Shown here piece by piece: positions 15,879-22,501 of a stretch of DNA of 22,501 nucleotides. The position numbers were made by a program, and so were the translations under genes. Source of the DNA: Euryarchaeota archaeon UBA175. GTDB lineage: Archaea; Thermoplasmatota; Poseidoniia; Poseidoniales; Thalassarchaeaceae. The stretch spans positions 1 through 22,501 of the forward strand of contig DAFD01000009.1 in assembly GCA_002497895.1 (NCBI GenBank). Direction: 5' to 3'. Each line of letters begins with the position of its first letter. Positions within the stretch are counted from its first letter, which is position 1. The notes under the pieces were generated by a model. It was not told the DNA's origin and made no database searches. It saw nothing but the letters and a program-made list of their open reading frames with translations.

Positions 15879-15906
15879 CTGAATCAAAGGGTACCCTATG
15901 ATTCAG
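15879..15906. terminator. 28-base near-perfect palindrome between convergent genes, likely bidirectional terminator
   Basis: Two 14-base arms meet at 15892/15893 with one mismatch (13 of 14 pairs). The outer parts are CTGAATCA and TGATTCAG; the centre is AGGGTACCCT. It fills the 36-base gap between the DUF357 stop (15871) and the PIN-gene stop (15908). It would fold in RNA from either strand. There is no T-run next to it, so RNA processing or a protein-binding site are alternatives. Confidence 0.5.
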
Positions 15907-15907
15907 T

Positions 15908-16273
15908 TCAACCGACCAAACGAAGCGAAGGCCCGCTTGTCACTTCAATATACGAGCCGCCTGAACTAACCAATCGCTCCTTCAGTCTCCTGTCAACAGT
16001 CAAGACTGGCCAACCCGATTCAACTGAAAGCTCAACCAACATATCGTCAGTATGCTTCATCCCTTCAATATCTGACATCTTCTCAGATCTCTGCTCTAGC
16101 AAATCGAGTAGTAAACCGCCGCGTGTTTGCGACAATTTCTGTAATTCACTATCTACTGAATCCAGAACCAACAATCTAGGGGCTCCAGCAACTGAAGCCA
16201 TTGCAACGTCAAGATTCAATCTAGCATCGACCAATGCGACCCAGCCACAAGCGTCGATGAGGACGCTCGACAT
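15908..16273 (-). CDS. PIN-domain ribonuclease (Fcf1/VapC9-like, COG1412 type)
   Basis: This 121-residue single PIN domain keeps the four acidic metal-binding residues: D7 in VLIDACGW, E43 in DSVDSELQKL, D76 (or D77) in KHTDDMLVEL, and D94 in LTVDRRLKERL. An Mg-dependent endoribonuclease activity is expected. ATG 16273 is chosen because GGGGTGA lies five bases upstream and the gene then starts four bases after the aIF2-gamma stop. The longer reading from 16303 would overlap that gene without a better site. In many archaea a PIN gene of this type sits directly downstream of aIF2-gamma and is thought to act in rRNA processing. No antitoxin gene is adjacent, which argues against a VapBC toxin. 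Confidence 0.85.
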   Translation of the reverse strand: MSSVLIDACGWVALVDARLNLDVAMASVAGAPRLLVLDSVDSELQKLSQTRGGLLLDLLEQRSEKMSDIEGMKHTDDMLVELSVESGWPVLTVDRRLKERLVSSGGSYIEVTSGPSLRLVG

Positions 16274-16277
16274 TACT

Positions 16278-17543
16278 TCACCCCGTGATGGTTCCATGAC
16301 CAATTAGGCGCCAGCGTGTTCCGATGCGGCGTGAGAGTGTGATGCGGCTACCAGCTAGAGCGCAGATAGGAAGACGCAGGCGCAGTGTCGTCTTCTTGCC
16401 TTTGATTGCAGTGACCTGACCGACGCTTGTCGCCGTTGCCGAATTGACCATGAGCATCTCGTTCGGCTGTAGCGGGCGGACCTTTTCAGGTGCGTCATTT
16501 CCGCTCGCGACCATGTGCTCAAGTAGGTCAAGGTCGAGTTTGAATTCCTCCCAAATTGGAGGAAGTTCACCCTCGCGTGCCATAACTTGGCCAGACAAAT
16601 CGTCAGCTTTCGTGACCATCGGATCCATTGGTGTGGCGACTCCACAGAGTCCACCAGCGTGAATGGTCTCGAGGTCGAGCCCACCACCCTGAACCGATTC
16701 GATAACGGTCTTGATTGGTTCCCATCGAGTCTTGTTTCCTTCTTTGATTCGGCGACCGGGTGCGATGAGGATACTGTCGCCGACGGAGAATTCTCCCTTT
16801 ACCACCGAGCCACCGATGATTCCACCGCGCAACTTCGCTGGTCTCGTACCTGGTCGATTGATGTCGAAGGAGCGAGCCACATACATCAGTGCCTCCTCCT
16901 TCTTACCGTGTTCAGGGGTAGGGATTGTCTCTTCAATCGCTTGAATCAAGATGTCCAGATTGACATCATGGTGAGCAGAGATTGGGATGATCGGCGCGTT
17001 ATCTGCGACGGTTCCTGAGATGAATTCCTTGATTTCGTTGTATGAATCGATGGCGCGCTCGCGAGACACAAGATCGATTTTGTTCTGAACAACAACCACA
17101 TTCTCGATACCCGCGATTTGCAGTGCAGCCAGATGCTCACGAGTCTGTGGCTGCGGGCACTTCTCGGTTGCAGACACTAGAAGCAACGCGCCATCCATAA
17201 TCGACGAGCCTGAAATCATCACAGCCATCAGCGTCTCGTGACCAGGCGCGTCGACGAAAGAGACGACTCGAAGCAATTCCTTCTCATTGTCTTCTTTCCC
17301 ATCAGGGCGCTTGCCCTTTGGATAGAAATCCCCCTTCTTGGTTTTGTAAAAGGCGGTGTCGGCATAGCCGAGTTTGATGCTGATACCTCTCTTCCTCTCT
17401 TCGGAGTGGGTATCTGTCCAGACTCCGGAGAGAGCCCGTGTGAGAGTTGTTTTGCCGTGGTCGACGTGACCGACCATACCAATGTTGACTTCAGGTTGAC
17501 TAGGGAGTTGACTTGCCAGACTCATCAACTCCTGCCGTTTCAC
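16278..17543 (-). CDS. eif2g: Translation initiation factor aIF2 gamma subunit (GTPase)
   Basis: aIF2-gamma is the GTP-binding core of the aIF2 trimer that delivers initiator Met-tRNA to the ribosome. G1 GHVDHGKT (25-32), switch 1 around HSEERKRGISIKLGYADT (46-63), G3 DAPGH (98-102) and G4 NKID (154-157) are intact. Domain II (FDINRPGTRPAKLRGGIIGGSVVKG) and domain III follow. At 421 residues it is of usual length. The segment between GYADT and the G3 motif (64-92), which normally holds a Cys4 zinc knuckle, has no cysteine. GTG 17543 overlaps the S6e stop as GTGA, suggesting re-initiation. ATG 17525 (MSLASQLP), just after AGGAG, is an alternative start. The PIN gene follows after four bases. 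Confidence 0.96.
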   Translation of the reverse strand: MKRQELMSLASQLPSQPEVNIGMVGHVDHGKTTLTRALSGVWTDTHSEERKRGISIKLGYADTAFYKTKKGDFYPKGKRPDGKEDNEKELLRVVSFVDAPGHETLMAVMISGSSIMDGALLLVSATEKCPQPQTREHLAALQIAGIENVVVVQNKIDLVSRERAIDSYNEIKEFISGTVADNAPIIPISAHHDVNLDILIQAIEETIPTPEHGKKEEALMYVARSFDINRPGTRPAKLRGGIIGGSVVKGEFSVGDSILIAPGRRIKEGNKTRWEPIKTVIESVQGGGLDLETIHAGGLCGVATPMDPMVTKADDLSGQVMAREGELPPIWEEFKLDLDLLEHMVASGNDAPEKVRPLQPNEMLMVNSATATSVGQVTAIKGKKTTLRLRLPICALAGSRITLSRRIGTRWRLIGHGTITG

Positions 17544-18037
17544 TCCTCTTCGTCAGAGGACTTCTTGGCAGCGGCCTCTTCCTCGAGGCCGAAGATCACT
17601 GGCAGGGTTCGCTTCCCTGCCTCGACGACCTTCAGATTGATCTGACGTGTATCTTGACTGATGACGTTGCCGCGGAGGTTGCGTCGGCGGCGGATTCCGT
17701 CGTACTTGTAGCGGTAGACTTGCGCGTTCTTCTTGACGTAGCGCTTGCCTTTGTAGCCGACTCCTGGTGAGACGAGGACCGACTTCACGCCGGGTCCATC
17801 GAGGTCCGGGCGCATTGCGCGACCGGTAACGTCGGAGCCGCCAGTAATTTCCAATTTGTAGCCAGAAAGTGATCCGTCACCCTCTCCCACAAACATGCCA
17901 TCTACTGCGTCTCCGATGCTCTTGCCGAGGAAGTGATTGTAGTTCGAACCGGTGATATCTACCGAATATGAGCGACCGCCAGCGACGGGTCGAGTGTCGT
18001 TGATAACTGCCTTGAAGGCTTGTTCCTTGCGTGCCAT
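17540..18037 (-). CDS. rps6e: Ribosomal protein S6e
   Basis: S6e (eS6) is a small-subunit ribosomal protein shared by archaea and eukaryotes. The 165-residue sequence has the family core: GKSIGDAVDG, then GYKLEITGGSDVTGRAMRPDLDGPG, then a basic stretch ending in IRRRRNLRGNVISQDTRQINLKVVE. It exceeds the common ~125 residues of archaeal S6e, partly through a C-terminal tail ending in KKSSDEEE. ATG 18037 is chosen because AGGTGAC lies just before it; an upstream in-frame ATG at 18094 would place the start inside the promoter motif. Its stop overlaps the aIF2-gamma start. S6e followed by aIF2-gamma and a PIN gene is a recurrent archaeal arrangement. Confidence 0.95.
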   Translation of the reverse strand: MARKEQAFKAVINDTRPVAGGRSYSVDITGSNYNHFLGKSIGDAVDGMFVGEGDGSLSGYKLEITGGSDVTGRAMRPDLDGPGVKSVLVSPGVGYKGKRYVKKNAQVYRYKYDGIRRRRNLRGNVISQDTRQINLKVVEAGKRTLPVIFGLEEEAAAKKSSDEEE

Positions 18038-18071
18038 GATGTCACCTGAACGGGCGGGCGACGGGAGACCC

Positions 18072-18103
18072 CTATAAGAGCGGTTCGGAATCACCTACGG
18101 TGA
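18072..18103 (-). promoter_or_regulatory. S6e promoter: TATA-like box plus upstream dyad shared with the L10e promoter
   Basis: On the minus strand, CTTATAG (18078-18072) lies about 35-40 bases before ATG 18037. About ten bases further upstream is the dyad TCACC-GTA-GGTGA (18103-18091). Read on the plus strand, GAATCACCTACGG (18088-18100) matches GAATCCCCTACGG upstream of L10e at 12 of 13 bases. The dyad begins four bases after the cdc6 stop, so it could also serve as a weak cdc6 terminator. Confidence 0.55.
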
Positions 18104-18106
18104 CAG

Positions 18107-19282
18107 TCAGCCCCGCAGCAATTCCCTTTCGATTCTGCTTTCGATGGTAGCGGGCGTTGTATTGTTCATCGTAATGTGCTGAGTACGCCCTCGTCCAACG
18201 TTGGTTTTCGCTGCTCTCGTCTCGATCAAACCCTCCGTCTCAAGGGACTTCAGGTGCTTCCAGAATGTTGTGTAACTGCGAGCTTTGACCTCGTTTTCCT
18301 CGCAGACGAGCAGGTAGAGCTTCTGTGCATCCCCGCTCGACACCTCCTCTGACTTCTTGAGGCGTCGGCAGATACCGAGGAGAACCAGTTTCTGATGCAG
18401 AGAGAGATTGTCGACCGAACTCGGCTCCAGCGAAGACTTGCGCAGAGTACTGGGCCGGACATCCTCGGGCAGAACTTCGCCACGGCCGGCCTTCTCAGCG
18501 CGACGAATCGATGCGTCGAGTAGCTCGATAGCCATCCGAGCGTCGCCAGATTCGGCTGCGAAGCGGCCGATTTTAGCAAGAGTTTCGTCGGAGACGCTAC
18601 CTGTTCTGCAGGCAATCTCGGAGCGCTGTGCAGCGATTCCGGTCAGAGTGTTAGCATCGTAGGGTTGCATCTCTATGAAATTCGATTGCCCCAATCGAGA
18701 GATGATGGCCGGCTCGAAGAGCTTGAGCAGGGTCGAGTTTTGACTGACGAGGATTAGGGAGATTGAGCCCTGTTGTTCCCGAGCCTCGTCGATTCGTAGC
18801 AACTTGTAGATGATATCCGAAGAATCACGGTTGACTAGAACATCCGCCTCGTCGAGAATGAGCAGAAGGTGACTCTCGTGCGTGTGGAGGTTGCGGCGAA
18901 TAGATTGGATGATTTCGCCCGAACTGAATCCTCTTTCGGGGTGTCGGGAATCGAGGCTGAGGGCAATCTGTTGCAGGACTTGTGAGCCGGTCGGATGATT
19001 GCGGCAGTTGACGTGAGTGATGACGATTCTTCGTCGACCGTCGAGATGGCGTTGGATGTCATCTGCAAAACGTTGGGTGAGGACGGTCTTACCCGAGCCG
19101 ACCGGTCCCACAACTACGGCTCGACAACTCGTGTCGTGATTCTCAATCTGCGCGAATATAGACGCCATGTCGCTGAGTTCATCGTCACGACCGACCAAAG
19201 CAGGAGGGATCCAGTCGTAAGACAGGGGCCCTTTGTCAAGCAGGACTTTGCCTGCTCCGATGCGGTCGAGGTATCCAGCCAT
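18107..19282 (-). CDS. cdc6: Orc1/Cdc6 replication initiator
   Basis: Orc1/Cdc6 binds origin DNA and loads the MCM helicase. The 391-residue protein has LVGRDDEL (29-36), Walker A GPVGSGKT (59-66), Walker B LLLILDEAD (139-147), sensor 1 in ILVSQN (177-182) and a sensor 2-like SGDARMAIELL (245-255). The C-terminal winged helix (about 293-373) contains LHQKLVLLGICRRL and TTFWKHLKSLETEGLIETR. All ATPase residues are intact, unlike the ORC-like protein at 13.5-15.6 kb. It starts at ATG 19282 with no close Shine-Dalgarno site. A TATA-like AAATATCT (19320-19313) about 35 bases upstream suggests a short or absent leader. The flanking genes on the same strand are dph2 and S6e. Confidence 0.95.
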   Translation of the reverse strand: MAGYLDRIGAGKVLLDKGPLSYDWIPPALVGRDDELSDMASIFAQIENHDTSCRAVVVGPVGSGKTVLTQRFADDIQRHLDGRRRIVITHVNCRNHPTGSQVLQQIALSLDSRHPERGFSSGEIIQSIRRNLHTHESHLLLILDEADVLVNRDSSDIIYKLLRIDEAREQQGSISLILVSQNSTLLKLFEPAIISRLGQSNFIEMQPYDANTLTGIAAQRSEIACRTGSVSDETLAKIGRFAAESGDARMAIELLDASIRRAEKAGRGEVLPEDVRPSTLRKSSLEPSSVDNLSLHQKLVLLGICRRLKKSEEVSSGDAQKLYLLVCEENEVKARSYTTFWKHLKSLETEGLIETRAAKTNVGRGRTQHITMNNTTPATIESRIERELLRG

Positions 19283-19374
19283 TCAACTGAGTCGTGCTCT
19301 CACCGTTCTTAGAGATATTTGCTGCAGCGCGCGCGCATACACACGCTTGTGACGCGCGCGTGCGAGGTGCCGAC
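19283..19374 (-). promoter_or_regulatory. cdc6 upstream region: TATA-like box and GC-alternating hairpin
   Basis: The minus strand carries AAATATCTCT (19320-19311), a TATA-like element for cdc6. Upstream of it are two alternating purine-pyrimidine tracts (19327-19346 and 19353-19364). They can pair: about ten G-C/G-U pairs between 19327-19336 and 19354-19363, a small internal loop, then CACA (19340-19343) with TGTG (19348-19351). The element follows the dph2 stop, so it may be a terminator, a protein-binding dyad, or an origin element next to the initiator gene. Confidence 0.5.
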
Positions 19375-20556
19375 TCATGGAATCTCGTCGAATTGGTAGC
19401 CGTTCTCCCACTGCTTCACGCCTAGGGAGACCTCAAGTTCGAAGGGGGTAATCAACGGCTTGGCATACTTCACCGCGTCATCAATCGCGATTCGCGGGCA
19501 AGCGGTATTGACGAAAGCGTCGACCGGATAGAAATCAATCAGGTCCGGTCCGACGTGGTCGAGAGCCAGAAGATATCCCTTCTTGCCGTGTTGTTCGAGA
19601 AGCCTCTTCATTCGAATCGCAAGGTTTCTCCTCATTTGTCCAGGCTTCTCGCCAATCAAAATACCGAATGACATTGCATCATCAACTGAGAAAATCAACC
19701 CCATTCGCTGGCGTAGAATTCGCTCAATCCGCTCAAACGACATCTCGCTTGCCTCTCCGTTGTAAGGATCGAGAAGCGCCAGCGGCTTACCGGTGTGCAT
19801 CACTAAGCCGATTGGATGGAAATCCCCTGAACCAAGGAAAATATAGTGTCCAATCGAGGGGTCATCACCTGAGTAATTGCATCCCAGCACCTGCCCAGGG
19901 AAAGTCAGTCGAGCCCCGCCAACGGGAATCTCAACTTCGAATCCAGCCTTCTCTAAGCGCTCTTTGTATTCGGGCAATAGATGCAGGTGCTGAATCGAGC
20001 CAACCAATCCCAACTTAGTTCCAGAAAGAGGTGCGACGCGACCAACCGCGTCGACGAATCGCTCGCGCGCTTCGTCTTCGCTGAGATCAAACGGTGTTGA
20101 AGCCTCAGCGAGCCGAGATTCTGCGATTGCCTTGTGGCGAGCGAGGATAGGAACAACGGGGTCAATTTCGGGGTCTCCATTGTAGGTTACTGGGATGAAA
20201 TGAGTAGGCATTCCTGAATCGATATTCATTGCACTGTGTCCCATGTGAGCCACTAATTCAACCCCCATCATGCGCATCTTATCGTGCACCAAATCACATG
20301 CCCCATAACACGGGTCAGCCGCTAGAACGACCTTCGCTTCGGAGTCTTCTTCGATCGAATCCATCATTTCGAGGGCCTGCATTTTCAGGCCCTCGGGAAC
20401 TTGTAGAGCAACCAATCTGTGGTCGTTCTCTTTGATTCGCTCAACGAGGTCGTCGAGTTCGAAATCGTGGCGCTCCATGTCCATGTTGACCAATTCGCCG
20501 TCCGAGGTTCGGTATTTGAGCGGTTGCCTTGGACCGAAGGACCGATTATTCGACAA
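19375..20556 (-). CDS. dph2: Diphthamide biosynthesis enzyme Dph2
   Basis: Archaeal Dph2 is a [4Fe-4S] enzyme that cleaves S-adenosylmethionine to transfer a 3-amino-3-carboxypropyl group to a histidine of elongation factor 2, the first step of diphthamide synthesis. Three cysteine regions expected to bind the cluster are present: DPCYGACD (81-88), LGCNYSGDDP (224-233) and NTACPRI (350-356). VPEGLK (53-58) and GSGDFHPIG (242-250) are further family marks. Starting at TTG 20556, with AAGGT five bases upstream, it is 393 residues and overlaps hpt by 11 bases. ATG 20484 or 20478 would give about 367-369 residues, nearer the usual ~340, but with weaker ribosome-binding sites. The first ~28 residues look unconserved. 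Confidence 0.93.
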   Translation of the reverse strand: MSNNRSFGPRQPLKYRTSDGELVNMDMERHDFELDDLVERIKENDHRLVALQVPEGLKMQALEMMDSIEEDSEAKVVLAADPCYGACDLVHDKMRMMGVELVAHMGHSAMNIDSGMPTHFIPVTYNGDPEIDPVVPILARHKAIAESRLAEASTPFDLSEDEARERFVDAVGRVAPLSGTKLGLVGSIQHLHLLPEYKERLEKAGFEVEIPVGGARLTFPGQVLGCNYSGDDPSIGHYIFLGSGDFHPIGLVMHTGKPLALLDPYNGEASEMSFERIERILRQRMGLIFSVDDAMSFGILIGEKPGQMRRNLAIRMKRLLEQHGKKGYLLALDHVGPDLIDFYPVDAFVNTACPRIAIDDAVKYAKPLITPFELEVSLGVKQWENGYQFDEIP

Positions 20557-21124
20557 TCTCGACCTTTCCGTCGATGATATCTATGCGCGCGAGCGAGCGG
20601 ATTGGCCAATGTGGCTTCTCTCGATTCAGCCGCTCGCGCCCGTCACCTTTCTCGATAGCGATGACGATGTCTTGGAGGATTACTCCCATGTCCTCGAGCT
20701 GCTGTAGAAGGGGCTCAAGTGTGCCTCCGGTAGAGATCACATCATCGACGATGACGATGCGCTCACCGGGCTCGATATCATTGATGTAAACGGTCGACTG
20801 TGAGTAACCGGTAGCAACATCGACGCGAGTTTCCCCTTCCATTCCATACGAGCGCTTGCGGACCACAACGGTTGGCTTTCCAGTTGCGTCGCCAACCGCA
20901 GCCAGCAGAGGTAGCCCCATCGCTTCGACGGTGACGATTAGGTCAACTTGGGACCAGTCAACGCTCGACACGATGAGGTCTCGCGTCGCGCGTAATACAT
21001 CGGGATCCATGCGTGGAATACCATCCGAAATCGGGTGGATGAAGTATGGATAATCACCCTTCCAAATAATCGGTGCTCCTCGCAATGATTCTTGGAGGAT
21101 GTTGAGGGGGTCGCCGGGCACCAT
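20546..21124 (-). CDS. hpt: Hypoxanthine/adenine phosphoribosyltransferase (archaeal Hpt type)
   Basis: This enzyme salvages a purine base with PRPP to form the nucleotide. The 192-residue protein follows the archaeal Hpt pattern: GDYPYFIHPISDGIPRMDP (23-41), TVEAMGLPLLAAVG (65-78), VVRKRSYGMEGE (87-98), and the PRPP-binding loop VIVDDVISTGGTL (124-136). Archaeal Hpt enzymes characterised so far prefer hypoxanthine and guanine; sequence alone does not settle adenine versus hypoxanthine. ATG 21124 starts 12 bases after the L10e stop, and the 3' end overlaps dph2, so L10e, hpt and dph2 probably share a transcript. The GfcR-type regulator is a less likely alternative because no helix-turn-helix precedes the domain. 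Confidence 0.88.
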   Translation of the reverse strand: MVPGDPLNILQESLRGAPIIWKGDYPYFIHPISDGIPRMDPDVLRATRDLIVSSVDWSQVDLIVTVEAMGLPLLAAVGDATGKPTVVVRKRSYGMEGETRVDVATGYSQSTVYINDIEPGERIVIVDDVISTGGTLEPLLQQLEDMGVILQDIVIAIEKGDGRERLNREKPHWPIRSLARIDIIDGKVEIVE

Positions 21125-21136
21125 ACCCGACCACTC

Positions 21137-21682
21137 TCAAATCAGGCCCTCGGCCTTCAGCTGCTCGTGGCCCTTGACCACACGGATTGTGGTTGGGCTT
21201 GGGAACTTCATCCCAGCCTTGCGCATAGCATCGCGGGCAGCGGGGTAGAACTCAGGAGATGTGTGGACGGAGACGACGACATCGTTTCTCTTGCAACGGG
21301 CAGCGGTGCCGACGTTCTTTCCAAACGAAAGACGCATTCCCTGCGAGACACGGTCAGCGCCAGCGCCGGTGGCCTGCTTATTCTCACGCAGAATGTTGTG
21401 AGGATACTTGTGGATTCGCAGAGCGTATCCCATCTCTCCGGCGATTTCTCTGATAGATGCGTTGGAGACTTGACGAGCAGCCTCTAGAGCGGTGTGACGG
21501 ATCTGAACCGCGTTGTCGACGGTGAGGTGGACCACTACTTCGAATTCACCCGCCTCGGCAGCCTTACGGTTGCCCATGTGGTAGCGTAGGATTCGATTGT
21601 TTGGAACTCCGCCTGTGTATTCACGGCGGGTGTAAGCCTGGCCCTTGACCTGGCGATACATCTTTGCTGGCTTGCGTGCCAT
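21137..21682 (-). CDS. rpl10e: Ribosomal protein L10e (uL16)
   Basis: L10e (uL16, the archaeal counterpart of bacterial L16) is a large-subunit protein near the tRNA-binding corridor. The 181-residue sequence begins MARKPAKMYR, then YTRREYTGGVPNNRI, IRHTALEAAR, YPHNILRENKQATGAGADRVSQGMR (about 94-118) and FGKNVGTAARC, all characteristic. Length is normal for archaea. ATG 21682 has GAGGTAG five bases upstream and a TATA box about 40 bases upstream. It leads the L10e-hpt-dph2 gene string. Codon use looks like that of its neighbours and no key region is missing. Confidence 0.96.
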   Translation of the reverse strand: MARKPAKMYRQVKGQAYTRREYTGGVPNNRILRYHMGNRKAAEAGEFEVVVHLTVDNAVQIRHTALEAARQVSNASIREIAGEMGYALRIHKYPHNILRENKQATGAGADRVSQGMRLSFGKNVGTAARCKRNDVVVSVHTSPEFYPAARDAMRKAGMKFPSPTTIRVVKGHEQLKAEGLI

Positions 21683-21716
21683 CTCGACTACCTCGGACTC
21701 GGCCGACCTGCCTGCC

Positions 21717-21747
21717 GTATATAATGCTGAGTGAATCCCCTACGGGG
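21717..21747 (-). promoter_or_regulatory. L10e promoter: TATA box plus upstream dyad shared with the S6e promoter
   Basis: On the minus strand, TTATATAC (21724-21717) is the clearest TATA box in the window, about 40 bases before ATG 21682. Upstream is the dyad CCCC-GTA-GGGG (21747-21737). Its plus-strand form GAATCCCCTACGG (21733-21745) is 12/13 identical to the S6e copy, and its proximal end is 51 bases from the start codon, as in S6e. Confidence 0.65.
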
Positions 21748-21797
21748 CTCGTCCACACGCCTTGCGATGTCTCAGGAGCGGAGTGAGCGGATAGCCA

Positions 21798-22501
21798 TCA
21801 ACCGGTGCGCAAACGCTCGCTCTCTCTTTGCACCAATCTTACTCCACTTACGATGAGAATAAAGCCGGCGATAAGAGTCCAACCAACCTTCTCATCGAGC
21901 AACCAGACGCCACCAAGTACTCCGAAGACTGGCACCAAGAAGACATACGATGAGGCGGCTGTTGCACCCAATTTCTCGATACCCATTGCGAACCAATAGT
22001 AAGCGATTACTGTGGAGAGTGCGCCGAGGTAAAGGATGGCGTACCAATCGGTCATCGTGGGTTCTGGAATACCATACTGCCAAGTCTCCCAAGCAGCCAA
22101 CGGGGTGAGCATCACTGTCCCGATTAGTGAGTACCAAACGACGATTTCTAGCGTGCTAGCCTCCGCCTCACCTTTCCGACGTTCCATCATCCGCTTGGTC
22201 ATGTTAGTTGTCATCGCCCAGTTCAACGAGGCGAGCAAGATCATGAAATCACCTAGGATTCGATCCTCGAAAGGAATGTCTGTATTGGGACTCCAGCCGG
22301 TGACTACTGCTACTCCTACAAATCCGCAAGCAAGGCCAACGAACATCTTTCTTGAAATTGGTTGGCCGAGTAATGGAGCGGCTAGTAGAACAGTAAAAAT
22401 TGGATTGAAAGTAATAATCAAAGATGCATCACCGGCTGCAGTAAATTGCATTCCATGCATGAAAAAGATCTGGTAACCTAGAACTCCTGTTAGCCCGATT
22501 A
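21798..22501 (-). CDS. EamA/DMT-superfamily transporter, C-terminal part (cut by window edge)
   Basis: This is an integral membrane protein of the drug/metabolite transporter superfamily; the substrate cannot be predicted. The frame is open to the window end (IGLTGVLGYQIFFMHG precedes the first visible ATG at 22460), so the true start lies outside. The visible ~234 residues contain most of the family's ten helices. These include the first EamA repeat end (SLIITFNPIFTVLLAAPLLGQPISRKMFVGLACGFVGVAVV) and the second repeat (ILGDFMILLASLNWAMTTNMTKR to AASSYVFLVPVFGVLGGVWLLDEKVGWTLIAGFILIVSGVRLV). Each half carries the typical P-x-F and 'G..L..E......I.G..lI..G' endings. About 115 bases separate its stop from the L10e start, enough for independent promoters. 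Confidence 0.9.
   Translation of the reverse strand, partial: IGLTGVLGYQIFFMHGMQFTAAGDASLIITFNPIFTVLLAAPLLGQPISRKMFVGLACGFVGVAVVTGWSPNTDIPFEDRILGDFMILLASLNWAMTTNMTKRMMERRKGEAEASTLEIVVWYSLIGTVMLTPLAAWETWQYGIPEPTMTDWYAILYLGALSTVIAYYWFAMGIEKLGATAASSYVFLVPVFGVLGGVWLLDEKVGWTLIAGFILIVSGVRLVQRESERLRTG

Noticed and set aside
15908..16273. VapC toxin of a toxin-antitoxin pair
   Set aside because: No antitoxin-sized gene is adjacent, and the position after aIF2-gamma fits a conserved housekeeping PIN gene.
21749..21797. AGCGGA repeats after the EamA stop as an attachment site or terminator
   Set aside because: Only two short imperfect copies, no integrase or tRNA nearby, no T-run.
22036..22476. 146-residue open frame opposite the EamA transporter
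   Set aside because: No family resemblance; the minus-strand transporter has clear membrane repeats and explains the region.

Overview
The window is archaeal chromosome. It carries A-type ATP synthase subunits, Orc1/Cdc6, aIF2-gamma, ribosomal proteins S6e and L10e, Dph2, a DUF357 protein and archaeal-type Hpt. Several starts have strong GGAGGTG-like Shine-Dalgarno sites, and TATA-like boxes lie 35-40 bases before other starts. A class II (bacterial-type) HMG-CoA reductase, a complete smc-scpA-scpB operon and very dense packing suggest a Thermoplasmatota lineage, most likely the marine Poseidoniia (Marine Group II). That placement is inference from gene content, not from a search. I see no mobile element, CRISPR array, tRNA or rRNA.

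Layout. 1-848 (+): end of an A/V-type ATP synthase operon (subunit B tail, subunit D). 934-4337 (+): a large membrane protein that looks like a catalytically dead site-2 protease, overlapping a ketopantoate reductase gene (CoA synthesis). 4339-5985 (-): L-aspartate oxidase (NAD synthesis), abutting the previous gene tail to tail. 6167-11771 (+): smc, scpA and scpB, the whole condensin, in one tightly coupled operon. 11795-13090 (-): HMG-CoA reductase for isoprenoid lipids. 13091-13457: the largest gap, full of short repeats and dyads, in front of 13458-15871 (+): an ORC-like ATPase with a damaged nucleotide site, a long acidic linker and a C-terminal winged helix, coupled to a DUF357 gene. 15908-21682 (-): an information-processing block read right to left: L10e, Hpt, Dph2, Orc1/Cdc6, S6e, aIF2-gamma, PIN-domain protein. 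21798-22501 (-): an EamA/DMT transporter cut by the window edge.

How the parts relate. Replication and chromosome genes (smc-scpAB, an ORC-like protein, Orc1/Cdc6) lie within 13 kb. They are mixed with translation genes (S6e, aIF2-gamma, L10e, Dph2), as is common near archaeal origins.

The most interesting signals are these. (1) The repeat-rich gap at 13.1-13.46 kb and the degenerate ORC-like protein it precedes, a candidate origin or autoregulated locus. (2) A 13-base dyad motif (12/13 identical) at exactly the same distance (51 bases) from the S6e and L10e start codons, just upstream of their TATA boxes. (3) A site-2 protease homologue that has lost both zinc-binding motifs. (4) An aIF2-gamma without its zinc-knuckle cysteines. 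(5) Near-perfect palindromes between convergent genes.
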